Assembly: GCA_947627795.1 (NCBI GenBank)
Contig: CANQXJ010000003.1
Span: 1-64,000, forward strand
Direction: 5' to 3'
DNA: 64,000 nt
From: an uncultured Clostridia bacterium
GTDB taxonomy: Bacteria > Bacillota > Clostridia > UBA1381
Part shown: positions 31,699 through 40,911 of the stretch, piece after piece
How positions within the stretch are numbered: the stretch's first letter is position 1
Layout: the number at the start of each line of letters is the position of its first letter
Made by a program: the position numbers and the translations under genes
The notes under the pieces: model-generated
What the model was told of the DNA's origin: nothing
Databases searched by the model: none
Seen by the model: the letters and a program-made list of their open reading frames with translations, nothing else

Positions 31699-32055
31699 AT
31701 GGTATTGAAAACTGACAGCTCTCTCGGGGACGTTTTTGTGTCGAATAACGTGATCGCCGAAATCGCGGGCGCGGTTGCGGGCAAGTGTTATGGCGTGGTC
31801 GGCATGGCTTCGAGAAGTAAAAAGGACGGTATCGTAAATCTTTTAAAGCCCGACAGCGTGACGAAAGGCATAAATGTTGACGTTAAAGAGGACGGGATCT
31901 CCGTTTATCTGCATATCATTGTCGAGTACGGAATCAATATCAACTCGATATGCAAAAGTATCGTGAACCGCGTACGTTATACCATAGAAAACGCGGTGGG
32001 ACTGAAGGTAAGCAGCGTGAATGTGCGCGTTGAAGGCGTAAGGGTAGACGAATAG
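31699..32055 (+). CDS. Asp23/Gls24 (YloU) family protein
   Basis: A 118-residue Asp23 domain protein (GDVFVSNNVIAEIAGAVAGK, GVVGMASR, VYLHIIVEYGININSICKSI). ATG 31699 is preferred over the in-frame ATG 31690, because AGAAAGGA (31683-31690) lies 8 nt before it. Asp23-family proteins form membrane-associated or envelope-stress-related assemblies in Firmicutes, but the biochemical role is not settled. The gene is followed after 2 bp by yloV/fakA, the conserved YloU-YloV pair. The window encodes a second Asp23-like domain at 62408-63223. Confidence 0.92.
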   Translation: MVLKTDSSLGDVFVSNNVIAEIAGAVAGKCYGVVGMASRSKKDGIVNLLKPDSVTKGINVDVKEDGISVYLHIIVEYGININSICKSIVNRVRYTIENAVGLKVSSVNVRVEGVRVDE

Positions 32056-32057
32056 GG

Positions 32058-33788
32058 GTGATTACTATAAACAGGTTAAACGGAACGGATTTCGCGCGGA
32101 TGATAATTTCGGGCGCGAATAATCTGTATAACAATAGACAGGCGGTGGACGCCCTTAACGTGTTCCCTGTGCCGGACGGCGATACAGGTACGAATATGTC
32201 GCTTACCGTGGCGGCTATGGCGAAGGAGCTTGAGGAAAAGCCTACGGAATCGCTCACAAAGGCGGCGGACATGATGTCGTTTGCGACGCTTCGCGGAGCG
32301 CGCGGCAACTCGGGCGTAATTTTGTCGCAGTTTTTCCGCGGTATTTCAAAAAGTCTGAAGGGAAAAACGGAATGTACCGCGAAAGAATTTGCCGAGGCTC
32401 TTTCGGTAGGCTCGGCGGCGGCGTACAAGGCGGTAATGAAGCCGACAGAGGGCACGATTTTGACCGTTTCGCGCGAGGTTTGCGCCGGAGCGGCAAAGGC
32501 GGCGGAGGAAACGGACGATATCGCCTCAGTCATAACTGCGGCGGTGGAGCGCGGAAACGACGCTCTTTCAAAAACTCCGGAAATGCTGCCGGTCTTGAAG
32601 CAGGCGGGCGTTGTTGACGCGGGCGGACAGGGCTGGATGTATGTGCTCGAGGGCGCGCTATACTATCTCACGAGCGGAAATATTATTGAAAGCACGCAGG
32701 AGATTGAACCGACCGCTCCCGCGCAGCCGAAAAAGGCTCAGGAGAGCATCAGCACCGACGATATAAAATTCAAATACTGCACGGAATTTCTCATAGAAAA
32801 ATACGAGCGCGGCACGGAGGTCGACTCATTCCGCGAGGCGATCGCGCCGAAGGGCGACTGTATGCTCGTGATAGACGATGATGAAATCGTCAAGGTACAT
32901 ATCCACACAAACAATCCCGGCTTTGTGCTTGAAGAGGCGGTAAAGCTCGGCGAGATGATAAACCTTAAAATCGACAACATGAAGCATCAGCACCGCTCGA
33001 TCATAAAGGAAGCGGAGAGCGTACCCGACAACAATCCCGACAGCGAGCCGAAGGCGCAGGTAAAGCCAAAAAAAGCGCCTAAGACGAAGGCTCCGAAGCA
33101 GCCGAAAAAGGAGCCTGAAATAAAGGAATACGGCTTTGTCGCGGTGTGCGCGGGAAAGGGTATGACGGGAATTTTGAAGGATCTCGGAGTTGACCGCGTA
33201 ATCGAGGGCGGACAAACCATGAATCCGTCCACCGACGATATTTTAAAGGCTGTAAAGCGTATCAAGGCAAAGACGGTATTCGTGTTCCCGAACAACAAAA
33301 ACATAATCATGGCGGCAAATCAGGCGGCGGAGCTTGTCGAGGACAAGAAAATGGTCGTAATTCCGTCGAGAAGCGTTCCTCAGTGCGTGAGCGCGATGAT
33401 AGCGTTTAACGCCGAAAAGGACGCGGAAGCAAACGAAAAAGCCATGAACAAGGCGATTAAAAACGTCGGCACCGGTCAAATCACGTTCGCGGTGCGCGAT
33501 ACCGAAATCGAGGACGTGCAGATCAAAAAGGGCGACATACTCGGCATGGTCGAGGGCGATATAACGGCGGTCGGCAAGGAAATCGACGACGTGCTTGAAG
33601 AAATAATAAGCCGGCTCGTGGACGAGGACACGGAGATGCTCACGATTTACTACGGCAAGGACGTGCGCGACAAAAAAGCGGCTGCTATGGCGGCGAAATT
33701 TGAGGAAAAGTACGCGGACGACGAAATAGAGGTGTCGCTGAAGCGCGGCGGTCAGCCTTTGTACTACTACATCGTGAGCGCGGAGTGA
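32058..33788 (+). CDS. DAK2-domain protein YloV/FakA-like, fatty acid kinase ATP-binding subunit
   Basis: A 576-residue protein with GTG start 32058. The N-terminal DAK2 kinase domain has the Mg-binding signature NVFPVPDGDTGTNM near residue 34 and GARGNSGVILSQ near 82. The middle domain is followed by a Pro/Lys-rich linker (about 325-352) and a C-terminal FakA-type domain (GFVAVCAGKGM, PSTDDIL, VFPNNKNI). In staphylococci FakA phosphorylates fatty acids delivered by FakB (DegV) proteins for phospholipid synthesis. No DegV gene is in this window. The position between asp23 and recG is the standard Firmicutes order. Confidence 0.93.
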   Translation: MITINRLNGTDFARMIISGANNLYNNRQAVDALNVFPVPDGDTGTNMSLTVAAMAKELEEKPTESLTKAADMMSFATLRGARGNSGVILSQFFRGISKSLKGKTECTAKEFAEALSVGSAAAYKAVMKPTEGTILTVSREVCAGAAKAAEETDDIASVITAAVERGNDALSKTPEMLPVLKQAGVVDAGGQGWMYVLEGALYYLTSGNIIESTQEIEPTAPAQPKKAQESISTDDIKFKYCTEFLIEKYERGTEVDSFREAIAPKGDCMLVIDDDEIVKVHIHTNNPGFVLEEAVKLGEMINLKIDNMKHQHRSIIKEAESVPDNNPDSEPKAQVKPKKAPKTKAPKQPKKEPEIKEYGFVAVCAGKGMTGILKDLGVDRVIEGGQTMNPSTDDILKAVKRIKAKTVFVFPNNKNIIMAANQAAELVEDKKMVVIPSRSVPQCVSAMIAFNAEKDAEANEKAMNKAIKNVGTGQITFAVRDTEIEDVQIKKGDILGMVEGDITAVGKEIDDVLEEIISRLVDEDTEMLTIYYGKDVRDKKAAAMAAKFEEKYADDEIEVSLKRGGQPLYYYIVSAE

Positions 33789-33789
33789 T

Positions 33790-35829
33790 ATGGAAAATAA
33801 AAGCATAAGATATTTAAAGGGCGTGGGCGAGGCGAGAGCGGAGCTGTTCGCGAAAAAGGGAATAAAAACAATAGAGGATATGCTCTACTTTTTCCCGCGC
33901 GCGCACGAGGACAGATCACAAACAAAGAAAATAGCGGACTGTGAAATCGGGGAAACGGTGTGCGTGAGCGCAACCGTTTTTTCGCCTGTCCGAGAAACTC
34001 GCATACGGAAGAATATGACGATTTACTCAATGACCGTCTGCGATGATACGGGAGCACTCAGCGTAATTTGGTACAATAACCGCTTCGTAAAGGGACAGTT
34101 CCATACGAACGACGAGTATATACTGTTCGGCAAAATCACAAAGAACCGCTACGGCAAAACGGAAATGATAAATCCGGTCTACGAAAAGGCGGGAGCGGAG
34201 CGTTACACCGGTAAAATCGTGCCTATATATCCGCTCACGGGCGGACTTACGCAGAAGATAGTCCAGCGCACAATGGAGCTTGCGCTTAAGGAAGCGGGGC
34301 GGCTGGAGGAGTATATTCCCGATTATATACGCGAAAAGTACAAGCTGGCTGAGATAAATTACGCGATGAGAAATATCCATTTTCCCGACGATTTCCAAAG
34401 CTACAACATCGCGCGCGAGCGGTTTGTGTTCGAGGAACTGCTTATCCTGCAGCTCGCGCTTTTGAACCGCAAGGGCGAGAACACCCAAGCCGAGGGAATA
34501 GTTTTCGAGGATACACGCTGTACCGACGATTTTGTAAAAACGCTGCCGTTCCCGCTCACAAACGCGCAAAAGCGCACTCTCGATGAAATTTTAAAGGATA
34601 TGAACAGCGGCAAAATGATGAACCGTCTCGTGCAGGGCGATGTAGGCTCGGGTAAAACCGCCGTAGCGGCGGCTGCGATTTACGCGGCTGTAAAGAACGG
34701 CACTCAGGCGGCGATGATGGCTCCTACGGAAATACTCGCGTCGCAGCATCTTGACACTCTGACGGAGTTTTTCAAAGGCATGGATATAAACGTCGTGCTT
34801 CTCACGGGCGGCATGAAGGCGAAGGATAGGCGGCTCGCGTACGATATGATTTCAACCGGCGCGGCTGACGTTGTCGTCGGCACTCACGCGATAATTCAGG
34901 AGCAGGTGGAATTTTACAATCTCGGGCTTGTTGTCGCGGACGAGCAGCACCGTTTTGGCGTGGAGCAGCGTGCGAAATTAGCCGCGAAGGGGCATAATCC
35001 GCATATGCTTATCATGTCGGCTACGCCCATACCGCGAACACTGGCGCTCATTCTCTACGGCGACCTCGATATTTCAATAATCGACGAGCTGCCGCCGGGC
35101 AGAAAAACCGTAAAAACGTACGCGGTCGGCGAAAAAATGCGAAAGCGCGTGTACGCGTTTTTGCAGAAAAATATCGGCGCGGGGATGCAGGCGTACGTAG
35201 TTTGCCCGCTTATCGAGGAGGCGGAAAACACCGATTTGCAAAACGCCGCCGAATTGGCTGAAAAAATTCAGAAGGTTTTTCCGATGTTCAAGGTCGGGCT
35301 TATGCACGGCAAAATGCGCCCGAAAATGAAGGATGAAATTATGAACGGCTTTGTAAAAGGCGAAATACAAATTCTCGTTTCGACCACCGTGATTGAGGTC
35401 GGCGTGAACGTCCCCAACGCCGGACTTATGATAATCGAGAACGCGGAGCGCTTCGGCTTGTCACAGCTGCATCAGCTAAGGGGCAGAGTGGGACGCGGGA
35501 CGGAGCAGGCGTACTGCATACTGTTCGCCCACGGCAATAACGAGATCACGAAAAAGCGCATGGAAACGATGTGTATGTCAAACGACGGATTTTATATAAG
35601 CGAGCAGGACCTGGAGCTTCGCGGACCTGGCGACTTTTTCGGCACGCGCCAGCACGGACTGCCCGAAATGAAAATTGCGAATTTATTCGAGGACAGGGAT
35701 ATTTTGAAGCAGTCGCAGGAAGCGGCGGCTATGGTTCTTGAACACGATCCCGAGCTCGAAGCGCCGGAAAACCGTGCGCTGAAGCAAAGATGCGATAGAC
35801 TTATCGCGGATGAGATTGTGATGAATTAA
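33790..35829 (+). CDS. recG: ATP-dependent DNA helicase RecG
   Basis: A 679-residue protein starting 1 nt after the yloV stop. An N-terminal wedge/OB domain (VGEARAELFAKKGIKT, then CVSATVFSP) precedes helicase motif I GDVGSGKTAVA near residue 286, DEQHRFG (DEAH-type box) near 385, MSATPIPRT near 411 and motif VI QLRGRVGRG near 563. It drives fork reversal and branch migration of stalled forks and recombination intermediates. The length matches the family. It is the last gene of the asp23 operon. Confidence 0.97.
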   Translation: MENKSIRYLKGVGEARAELFAKKGIKTIEDMLYFFPRAHEDRSQTKKIADCEIGETVCVSATVFSPVRETRIRKNMTIYSMTVCDDTGALSVIWYNNRFVKGQFHTNDEYILFGKITKNRYGKTEMINPVYEKAGAERYTGKIVPIYPLTGGLTQKIVQRTMELALKEAGRLEEYIPDYIREKYKLAEINYAMRNIHFPDDFQSYNIARERFVFEELLILQLALLNRKGENTQAEGIVFEDTRCTDDFVKTLPFPLTNAQKRTLDEILKDMNSGKMMNRLVQGDVGSGKTAVAAAAIYAAVKNGTQAAMMAPTEILASQHLDTLTEFFKGMDINVVLLTGGMKAKDRRLAYDMISTGAADVVVGTHAIIQEQVEFYNLGLVVADEQHRFGVEQRAKLAAKGHNPHMLIMSATPIPRTLALILYGDLDISIIDELPPGRKTVKTYAVGEKMRKRVYAFLQKNIGAGMQAYVVCPLIEEAENTDLQNAAELAEKIQKVFPMFKVGLMHGKMRPKMKDEIMNGFVKGEIQILVSTTVIEVGVNVPNAGLMIIENAERFGLSQLHQLRGRVGRGTEQAYCILFAHGNNEITKKRMETMCMSNDGFYISEQDLELRGPGDFFGTRQHGLPEMKIANLFEDRDILKQSQEAAAMVLEHDPELEAPENRALKQRCDRLIADEIVMN

Positions 35830-35917
35830 TTAAATCGGAAAAATTTACAGGCTATAATTTTACGAAATCCGCACAGGATAAGCATAGATTATCTTAAGCG
35901 GCAAGGAGGGAATATAG

Positions 35918-36088
35918 TTGAAAAAGAGCAAAAACGAAGTCATGGAACGCATAAAGCAGGAAACGGCGCGTGATATGGGACTTTCGCTCGGTAAGGACGG
36001 AAGCACGATGACAGCAAAGGAAGCAGGCGCGCTCGGCGGGCGGATGGTTAAAAAAATGATAGAGGAATACGCGAAAACGGCGCGGTAA
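35918..36088 (+). CDS. Alpha/beta-type small acid-soluble spore protein
   Basis: A 56-residue protein starting at TTG 35918 behind AAGGAGGG (35903-35910). The family signature is complete: RIKQETARDMGLSLGKD, then TAKEAGALGGRMVKKMIEEY. These proteins saturate and protect spore DNA and supply amino acids at germination. The family is made only in endospore formers, so the gene is direct evidence that the host lineage sporulates. It would be expected to be transcribed in the forespore under sigma-G; I did not find an unambiguous sigma-G promoter. Confidence 0.9.
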   Translation: MKKSKNEVMERIKQETARDMGLSLGKDGSTMTAKEAGALGGRMVKKMIEEYAKTAR

Positions 36089-36091
36089 ATC

Positions 36092-36126
36092 AAATCCGGG
36101 GAGAACATCCTCGGATTTATTTTTTG
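36092..36126 (+). terminator. Terminator after the SASP gene
   Basis: AAATCCGGGGA pairs with TCCTCGGATTT with one mismatch and loop GAACA. It is followed by ATTTTTT. Confidence 0.8.
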
Positions 36127-36215
36127 GATTATGTCAAATCCTGTAACATTGTGAAAAATATCACAAAAATATACAAAAAATTACTAAAAATTCATGAAAT
36201 TATACAAAAATCCGC

Positions 36216-36244
36216 TTGACATTAAAAGTTAGTTATGGTAAAAT
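36216..36244 (+). promoter_or_regulatory. Sigma-A promoter of the sigH-like gene
   Basis: TTGACA (36216-36221), a 17-bp spacer and TAAAAT (36239-36244), 40 bp before the start codon. Confidence 0.8.
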
Positions 36245-36283
36245 AATAAAAATACTCAATGACTTAATTAAGGGGTTTCTTTG

Positions 36284-36922
36284 GTGACAGAGTTGAAAAA
36301 CGAAAATAATAATCTTTCCTGTATGTCTGACGAGCTGCTCGCCGCGCTGGCGCAGTCGGGCGACGGCGACGCGCTTGAGGCGATAATATTGCGTTATAAG
36401 GGATTGGTTTATTCCAAGTCCAAAACGTATTTTCTTGCCGGCGCGGATAAAGACGATATTATTCAGGAGGGTTTTATAGGACTCTACAAGGCGGTAAAGG
36501 ATTTCGACATCAAAAAATCCGCGCACTTTAAAACGTTCGCGGGCGTTTGCGTGTCGAGACAGATTATTTCGGCTGTTAAAGCGGCTTCAAGGAAAAAGCA
36601 CATACCTCTCAATTCCTATGTGTCGCTCGATAACAGCGCCTTTGATGACGAAAATGACACAAATCTGCTTGAGTTTGTCACCGCCGGCGAGGTGCTCAAT
36701 CCCGAGGAAATCCTTATCGACCGTGAAAATGCGGACGGCATTGAGTATAAAATAAATAAGGCTTTAAGTAAGTTTGAATCCGGCGTGCTGCTTCATTATC
36801 TTGAGGGAATGAGTTATCAGGAAATTGCCGCGAAAGAGCGGCGGGACGTTAAAGCCGTTGACAACGCCATTCAGCGCATCAAGAAAAAGCTGGCAGCAGC
36901 GCTCGGGTTTGAAAAGAAATAG
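36284..36922 (+). CDS. sigH: RNA polymerase sigma-70 family factor, SigH/Spo0H type
   Basis: A 212-residue sigma factor. GTG 36284 is 8 nt after AAGGGG; the in-frame TTG 36281 is an alternative. Region 2 is visible as ILRYKGLVYSKSKTYFLAGA and DIIQEGFIGLYKAVKDFD, and region 4 as LHYLEGMSYQEIAAKERRDV followed by KAVDNAIQRIKKKL. Length and sequence fit the stationary-phase/sporulation sigma-H of Firmicutes, which drives early sporulation genes. SigH and stress-type sigma factors can look alike, so the symbol is likely rather than certain. Confidence 0.88.
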   Translation: MTELKNENNNLSCMSDELLAALAQSGDGDALEAIILRYKGLVYSKSKTYFLAGADKDDIIQEGFIGLYKAVKDFDIKKSAHFKTFAGVCVSRQIISAVKAASRKKHIPLNSYVSLDNSAFDDENDTNLLEFVTAGEVLNPEEILIDRENADGIEYKINKALSKFESGVLLHYLEGMSYQEIAAKERRDVKAVDNAIQRIKKKLAAALGFEKK

Positions 36923-36956
36923 GCATATACAAAATAAAAAATGAGAGGGGAAAGAC

Positions 36957-37232
36957 ATGTACGAGGACAAGGTATTAGTTTGTAAGGATTGCGGACAGGA
37001 GTTTACGTTCACAGCCGGAGAACAGGAGTTTTATGCCGAAAGGGGCTTTAACAACGAGCCTCTGCGCTGCCAGGATTGCCGCAAGGCGAGGAAGAACAGC
37101 ATCAAGCAGAACAGAACCATGTACGAAATTGTCTGCGCCGATTGCGGAGCGGTAGCGAAGGTGCCGTTCGAGCCGCGCCATGACAGACCCGTATATTGCA
37201 GCGAGTGCTTTGAAAAACACCGCAACGGCTGA
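36957..37232 (+). CDS. Zinc-ribbon domain protein
   Basis: A 91-residue protein with four CXXC pairs: CKDCG, CQDCRK, CADCG and CSECFEK. They make two zinc ribbons, the first of the 'probable zinc-ribbon' type followed by EQEFYAERGFNNEPLRC. The start is ATG 36957 behind GAGGGGAAAG. It is common in Clostridia, sometimes mislabelled cytochrome c551; no function is established. It follows sigH by 34 bp with no terminator between, so it may be co-transcribed. Confidence 0.85.
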   Translation: MYEDKVLVCKDCGQEFTFTAGEQEFYAERGFNNEPLRCQDCRKARKNSIKQNRTMYEIVCADCGAVAKVPFEPRHDRPVYCSECFEKHRNG

Positions 37233-37246
37233 TATAAAAACAAAAT

Positions 37247-37275
37247 CGGGATTGCCGAGAGGCAGTCCCGTTTTA
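37247..37275. terminator. Bidirectional terminator between the zinc-ribbon and HPr genes
   Basis: CGGGATTGCC pairs with GGCAGTCCCG (one G-U) across GAGA, followed by TTTTAG on + and preceded by AAAAACAAAAT. It lies between convergent genes. Confidence 0.75.
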
Positions 37276-37286
37276 GTTTGTGTAAG

Positions 37287-37544
37287 CTATAAATTTGCTC
37301 TGAAAAAACTTTCAATCGCGGACGCGGCTTCGTTTTCGTCCGGGCCTTCTATTTTAAGCGACACGCTTTCACCCGCTTTAACGCCCATTCCCATTAGCGA
37401 GAAAAGACGTTTTACGTCAGCGCTTTTGCCGTCCTTTTCGAGCGTAACAGAGGACGCGAAACGCTCCGCTTCTTTTACAAGTATTCCCGCCGGACGCGCG
37501 TGTATGCCGAGCGCGTCGGTTATTGTATAATTAAATTCCCTCAT
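37287..37544 (-). CDS. ptsH: HPr family phosphocarrier protein
   Basis: An 85-residue HPr. It has phospho-acceptor His15 in LGIHARPAG and the regulatory serine region KRLFSLMGMGV (Ser48 or thereabouts). The start is ATG 37544 behind GGAGAA. In the PTS, HPr carries phosphate from enzyme I to the sugar-specific enzymes II; Ser-phosphorylated HPr with CcpA governs catabolite repression. No ptsI or enzyme II lies nearby, so it is a solo gene, as in many Clostridia. Both regulatory residues are present, so it is not a Crh-type protein lacking His15. Confidence 0.92.
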   Translation of the reverse strand: MREFNYTITDALGIHARPAGILVKEAERFASSVTLEKDGKSADVKRLFSLMGMGVKAGESVSLKIEGPDENEAASAIESFFRANL

Positions 37545-37605
37545 TCGGTATTCTCCTTAACGCCGAGTTTTATTTTATTTTGCCCGAACGGCGCGGCGTT
37601 ATGCG

Positions 37606-38640
37606 TCAGTTTTCGCCGCGCGCCGATTTTGTGAGAGAAATCATAAGCGCGAGAGTGCGCGCAAATCCGAGCCGCACGAGAGTAAAGTAAATCTTGTGCG
37701 CGAAAGGCATGGATTTTATCGAAATTCTGCCGATTATTCCGCGTTCCTTCGCCGACTTTATTATGGCTTGTATTGATTTTATTTTCTCGGAATACGATGC
37801 TGTATTATCAGGTCTCAGCTCGTTGGAGATTGCTATTTTGGTCATATACGCAAAATAATAGTCGAGCTGTTCCGGATATTTTTCCGCAATTTCGGAGGCT
37901 TTAAAAATGCTGTAAAGCGATGAAATCTGCTCCGGCAGCCCCTGACAGAAACGCACCGTCATCTGAGACCCGTGGCGGCGGTAGCGGTACAGCGCGCTGC
38001 CCTTGAGATAATACATACTCGAGCACCGAACGAGACACGGATAAAGAATAGCCGCGTCCTCGCCTATTTTAATATACGGAAGCTCTTTGCCGTAGTGCGG
38101 AGCAATAAGCTCGCGGCGGAAAATTTTGTTACACAGAGAGGGAATTATTCCGAATTTAAAAAAAACTCCGCTGTACATCATTTTCGGAAAAACGTCTCTT
38201 TGCAAATCGTCAAGGGAATAGTAACCCTCGCGAAGCCCCTCCGCGCCGTTCATTATATACGGATTTACGCCGTCGTCGGAAAGCATATCGCATATGACCG
38301 CGTCGCAGTTATAGTTTATGGCGCAGTCCGCCATTTTTTTGTACATATCAAGCTCGGGCAGGTCGTCGCTGTCGATAAAGCCGACATACTGCCCCGAAGC
38401 CGCGAGAACTCCCGTCTTGCGGGCTAAAAGCAAGCCTTCGTTTTGTTTGTGTATAACCTTTATTCTGTAATCCTTTTCCGCAAAGCGGTCGCATATATCG
38501 CCGCTTTCGTCGGTCGAACCGTCGTCAACGAGGATGATCTCAAGATTGGTAAATGTTTGCTCCGTAATATTTTCCAGGCATTTTACAAGATATTCCGCGC
38601 GGTTATATACGGGTACGATAACGCTCAAAAACGGCTGCAT
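37606..38640 (-). CDS. Family 2 glycosyltransferase
   Basis: A 344-residue GT-A fold enzyme starting at ATG 38640 behind GGAGGTGGG; the open frame extends further upstream but without a ribosome site. The motifs are LSVIVPVYNRAEYLVKCLEN at the N-terminus, LVDDGSTDESG near 40 and the DXD-type FIDSDDLPE near 90. It transfers a sugar from a nucleotide donor. It is divergent from a second GT2 gene at 38759, and with that gene and the pyruvyl transferase it forms a small wall- or exopolysaccharide locus. Substrate unknown. Confidence 0.88.
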   Translation of the reverse strand: MQPFLSVIVPVYNRAEYLVKCLENITEQTFTNLEIILVDDGSTDESGDICDRFAEKDYRIKVIHKQNEGLLLARKTGVLAASGQYVGFIDSDDLPELDMYKKMADCAINYNCDAVICDMLSDDGVNPYIMNGAEGLREGYYSLDDLQRDVFPKMMYSGVFFKFGIIPSLCNKIFRRELIAPHYGKELPYIKIGEDAAILYPCLVRCSSMYYLKGSALYRYRRHGSQMTVRFCQGLPEQISSLYSIFKASEIAEKYPEQLDYYFAYMTKIAISNELRPDNTASYSEKIKSIQAIIKSAKERGIIGRISIKSMPFAHKIYFTLVRLGFARTLALMISLTKSARGEN

Positions 38641-38758
38641 AAAACCCACCTCCATGCTGTTATAATAGCATAAATCCCGTTTAAAGTCAATTATTATATT
38701 TACAAGCGGAGCAAGATATGATAAAATAAATATATTAAATCCGAAGGAGGGAAGGACT

Positions 38759-39730
38759 ATGGCTCGCGTGTCGGTGATAGTGCCGGCGTATAACAGAGAA
38801 AGGACGGTTATGCGCTGCATTGAAAGTCTGCTTGCTCAGACGCTTTCGGATATAGAAATAATTGTCGTGAACGACGGCTCGACGGACAGTACGCTTGAAC
38901 TGCTCAGCGCCGTAAAGGACGACAGGCTGACCGTTATATCTCAGCCTAACAGAGGGCAGGGCGAGGCGCGAAACGCCGGAATGAGGCTCGCGACGGGCAA
39001 GTATATAGGATTTACCGACGATGACGACATCGTCGATAAAAGAATGTACGAAGCTATGTACGAAGCCGCCGAGAAAACCGGCGCGGACATGGTCCAGTGC
39101 GGTCTGCGAAACGTGTTCCCCGACGGCAGCGAGTATATACAGGAGGAATGTAAGCTGAACAGAACCGTTACGATAACGGACAGAGCGGACTATATAGATA
39201 AATATTTTACTCCGTGCATTCATTGCCGCGTAATCGCGAATAAAATATTCAGACGCGGTTTTATAGTTGAAAACGATATAAAATTCGGCAGCAACAAGCG
39301 TTTCTTCGCGGAGGATTTGTTTTTCAACATGGAGGCTCTCAAGGTGCTGAAAAAGGTTTGTTTCATTTCCGAGCCGTACTACAGCTATACGTATATGACG
39401 GATAATCACAGCAGAACGCACAAAAACGACCTCGAAAGGCTCGTTAAAATAAACGACCTTTTCCGCTATGAAATATCCTCCGCGCCGGAGGGCATAAAGG
39501 AAGCGTTTATGTACACGGCGGCACTGATAAGCGTTTACAATATGGGGGCGTGCGAGGGCGCCGACAAAGACCGCGCGAGGGAGCTTTTAAAAAGCGCAGA
39601 GTACAGAAAATGGCTGAAAACAGCGTTGAAACGCAAATGCACTCCGAAGCATCGGCTGATTTTGTCGGCAATGCTTCTCGCTCCGACGGACGCGGCTATG
39701 AAAGCGGCGAAGCAGTTGTTTTTGAGGTAG
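38759..39730 (+). CDS. Family 2 glycosyltransferase
   Basis: A 323-residue protein starting at ATG 38759 behind GAAGGAGGGAAGG. VSVIVPAYNRERTVMRCIES begins the GT2 domain, VVNDGSTDST lies near 36 and the DXD-type GFTDDDDIVDK near 86. It is followed after 5 bp by the pyruvyl transferase gene, so the two form an operon, probably for a pyruvylated surface polysaccharide. Confidence 0.9.
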   Translation: MARVSVIVPAYNRERTVMRCIESLLAQTLSDIEIIVVNDGSTDSTLELLSAVKDDRLTVISQPNRGQGEARNAGMRLATGKYIGFTDDDDIVDKRMYEAMYEAAEKTGADMVQCGLRNVFPDGSEYIQEECKLNRTVTITDRADYIDKYFTPCIHCRVIANKIFRRGFIVENDIKFGSNKRFFAEDLFFNMEALKVLKKVCFISEPYYSYTYMTDNHSRTHKNDLERLVKINDLFRYEISSAPEGIKEAFMYTAALISVYNMGACEGADKDRARELLKSAEYRKWLKTALKRKCTPKHRLILSAMLLAPTDAAMKAAKQLFLR

Positions 39731-39735
39731 AGAAA

Positions 39736-40737
39736 ATGAATATTCTGTTAAGAGGCTATATCGACAGGAATTTCGGAGACGATTTGATGCTTCGCCTCGC
39801 GGCGGACGGATTAAAAAATCATACCGCGCAGCTTGACGTGCCGAAGGATATGGCGGAGCATTACAAAAAGCTTGGCTTTAATATATACGGCGGCGGAGAC
39901 TATAACGCCGAATGTACCGTCGCGGGCTCGTGGTTCGTGATACGGAGCAAAACGGGACTTCTGTACAGAACGAAGGAAATAATCTCTCAGAAGCGCCGCA
40001 GAACAAAAAAAGCGATTCTCGGCTGCAATATAAGCGATTTCACCGTCCCGGGCGCGGAGACGCTTATACGGCGTCATATAGCGGCGTACGATTTCATAAC
40101 CGTGCGCGACAGCTTCTCATACGATTATATCAAAAAAAATATCCCATCGGTCAAATGCGAATATTATCCCGATATAGCTTTTTCGCTCCCCGACAGCATG
40201 ATTTACGATACGCCGCGCGAGGGGGCGCTCGGCATAACGGCATATTGCGGACTTGGCGGCGGTAACGAAGCGGTGTATGAAAAGCTCGCTTACGTTACCG
40301 ACCGTTTTATTGAAAAAACAGGCAAAAAGGTACTGCTTTTCGCGTTTGATTTGGGGCTTGAAAATGACCTTAAAGCGGCAGAAAACATAGCTTTATTGTG
40401 CAAAAATAAGGAACAAACGGAGATAATTACAAACACAGGGGACGATATTTTAAAAAATCTGCCGAGGTGCGCGAGGCTTATAGCGGTGCGTCTGCACGGC
40501 GTAATTCTCGCTTTGCGTATGGGAATACCGGTAATTCCCGCCGCGTACTCGAACAAAATAAACAGGGTTCTGAACGATTTGAATTATGACGGACCTATTC
40601 TCGATTTGCGCGGCTTCAGAGCGGAGGAAGCGGCGGAGCTTGCGGTTTCGTTCAATTCCGTGTACGCGCTTCCGGTGGACGTGCCGGAGCTGGCGGCGAT
40701 GCACATGAAAAGATTTTTGCAGGAATTGGCGGATTAG
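39736..40737 (+). CDS. Polysaccharide pyruvyl transferase family protein (CsaB-like)
   Basis: A 333-residue protein. Its start at ATG 39736 lies 5 nt after the preceding stop; the open frame extends back inside the GT gene but this start gives the usual N-terminus MNILLRGYIDRNFGDDLMLR. PF04230-type motifs are IYGGGDYNAE near 52, the TVRDSFSYDYI segment near 120 and ARLIAVRLHGVILALRMGIP near 246. Family members add ketal pyruvate to wall polysaccharides. CsaB does this to the polymer that SLH domains bind, so this gene could make the receptor for the giant SLH protein of element 3. That link is inference. Confidence 0.8.
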   Translation: MNILLRGYIDRNFGDDLMLRLAADGLKNHTAQLDVPKDMAEHYKKLGFNIYGGGDYNAECTVAGSWFVIRSKTGLLYRTKEIISQKRRRTKKAILGCNISDFTVPGAETLIRRHIAAYDFITVRDSFSYDYIKKNIPSVKCEYYPDIAFSLPDSMIYDTPREGALGITAYCGLGGGNEAVYEKLAYVTDRFIEKTGKKVLLFAFDLGLENDLKAAENIALLCKNKEQTEIITNTGDDILKNLPRCARLIAVRLHGVILALRMGIPVIPAAYSNKINRVLNDLNYDGPILDLRGFRAEEAAELAVSFNSVYALPVDVPELAAMHMKRFLQELAD

Positions 40738-40765
40738 AAAAAGTATTGTCGGTTTTGGTATTTCA

Positions 40766-40792
40766 GGCGGCTGCGAACAGAACCGCCCTTTT
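40766..40792 (+). terminator. Weak terminator after the polysaccharide operon
   Basis: GGCGGCT pairs imperfectly with AACCGCC, followed by CTTTT. It is a short stem. Confidence 0.4.
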
Positions 40793-40851
40793 CAGTCATA
40801 AGTTTTTTTTATTACAATACGGTAACAAATGTGGAGTTTTTGAAGAAATTA

Positions 40852-40860
40852 TGATATAAT
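40852..40860 (+). promoter_or_regulatory. Extended -10 promoter of ftsK
   Basis: TGATATAAT (40852-40860) is an extended -10 element, and no good -35 is seen. It lies 52 bp upstream of the start. Confidence 0.5.
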
Positions 40861-40911
40861 TAAACGGTATGACAAGCATTCAAGTTCATTTTATATAAGG
40901 AGGGTTGTCCG

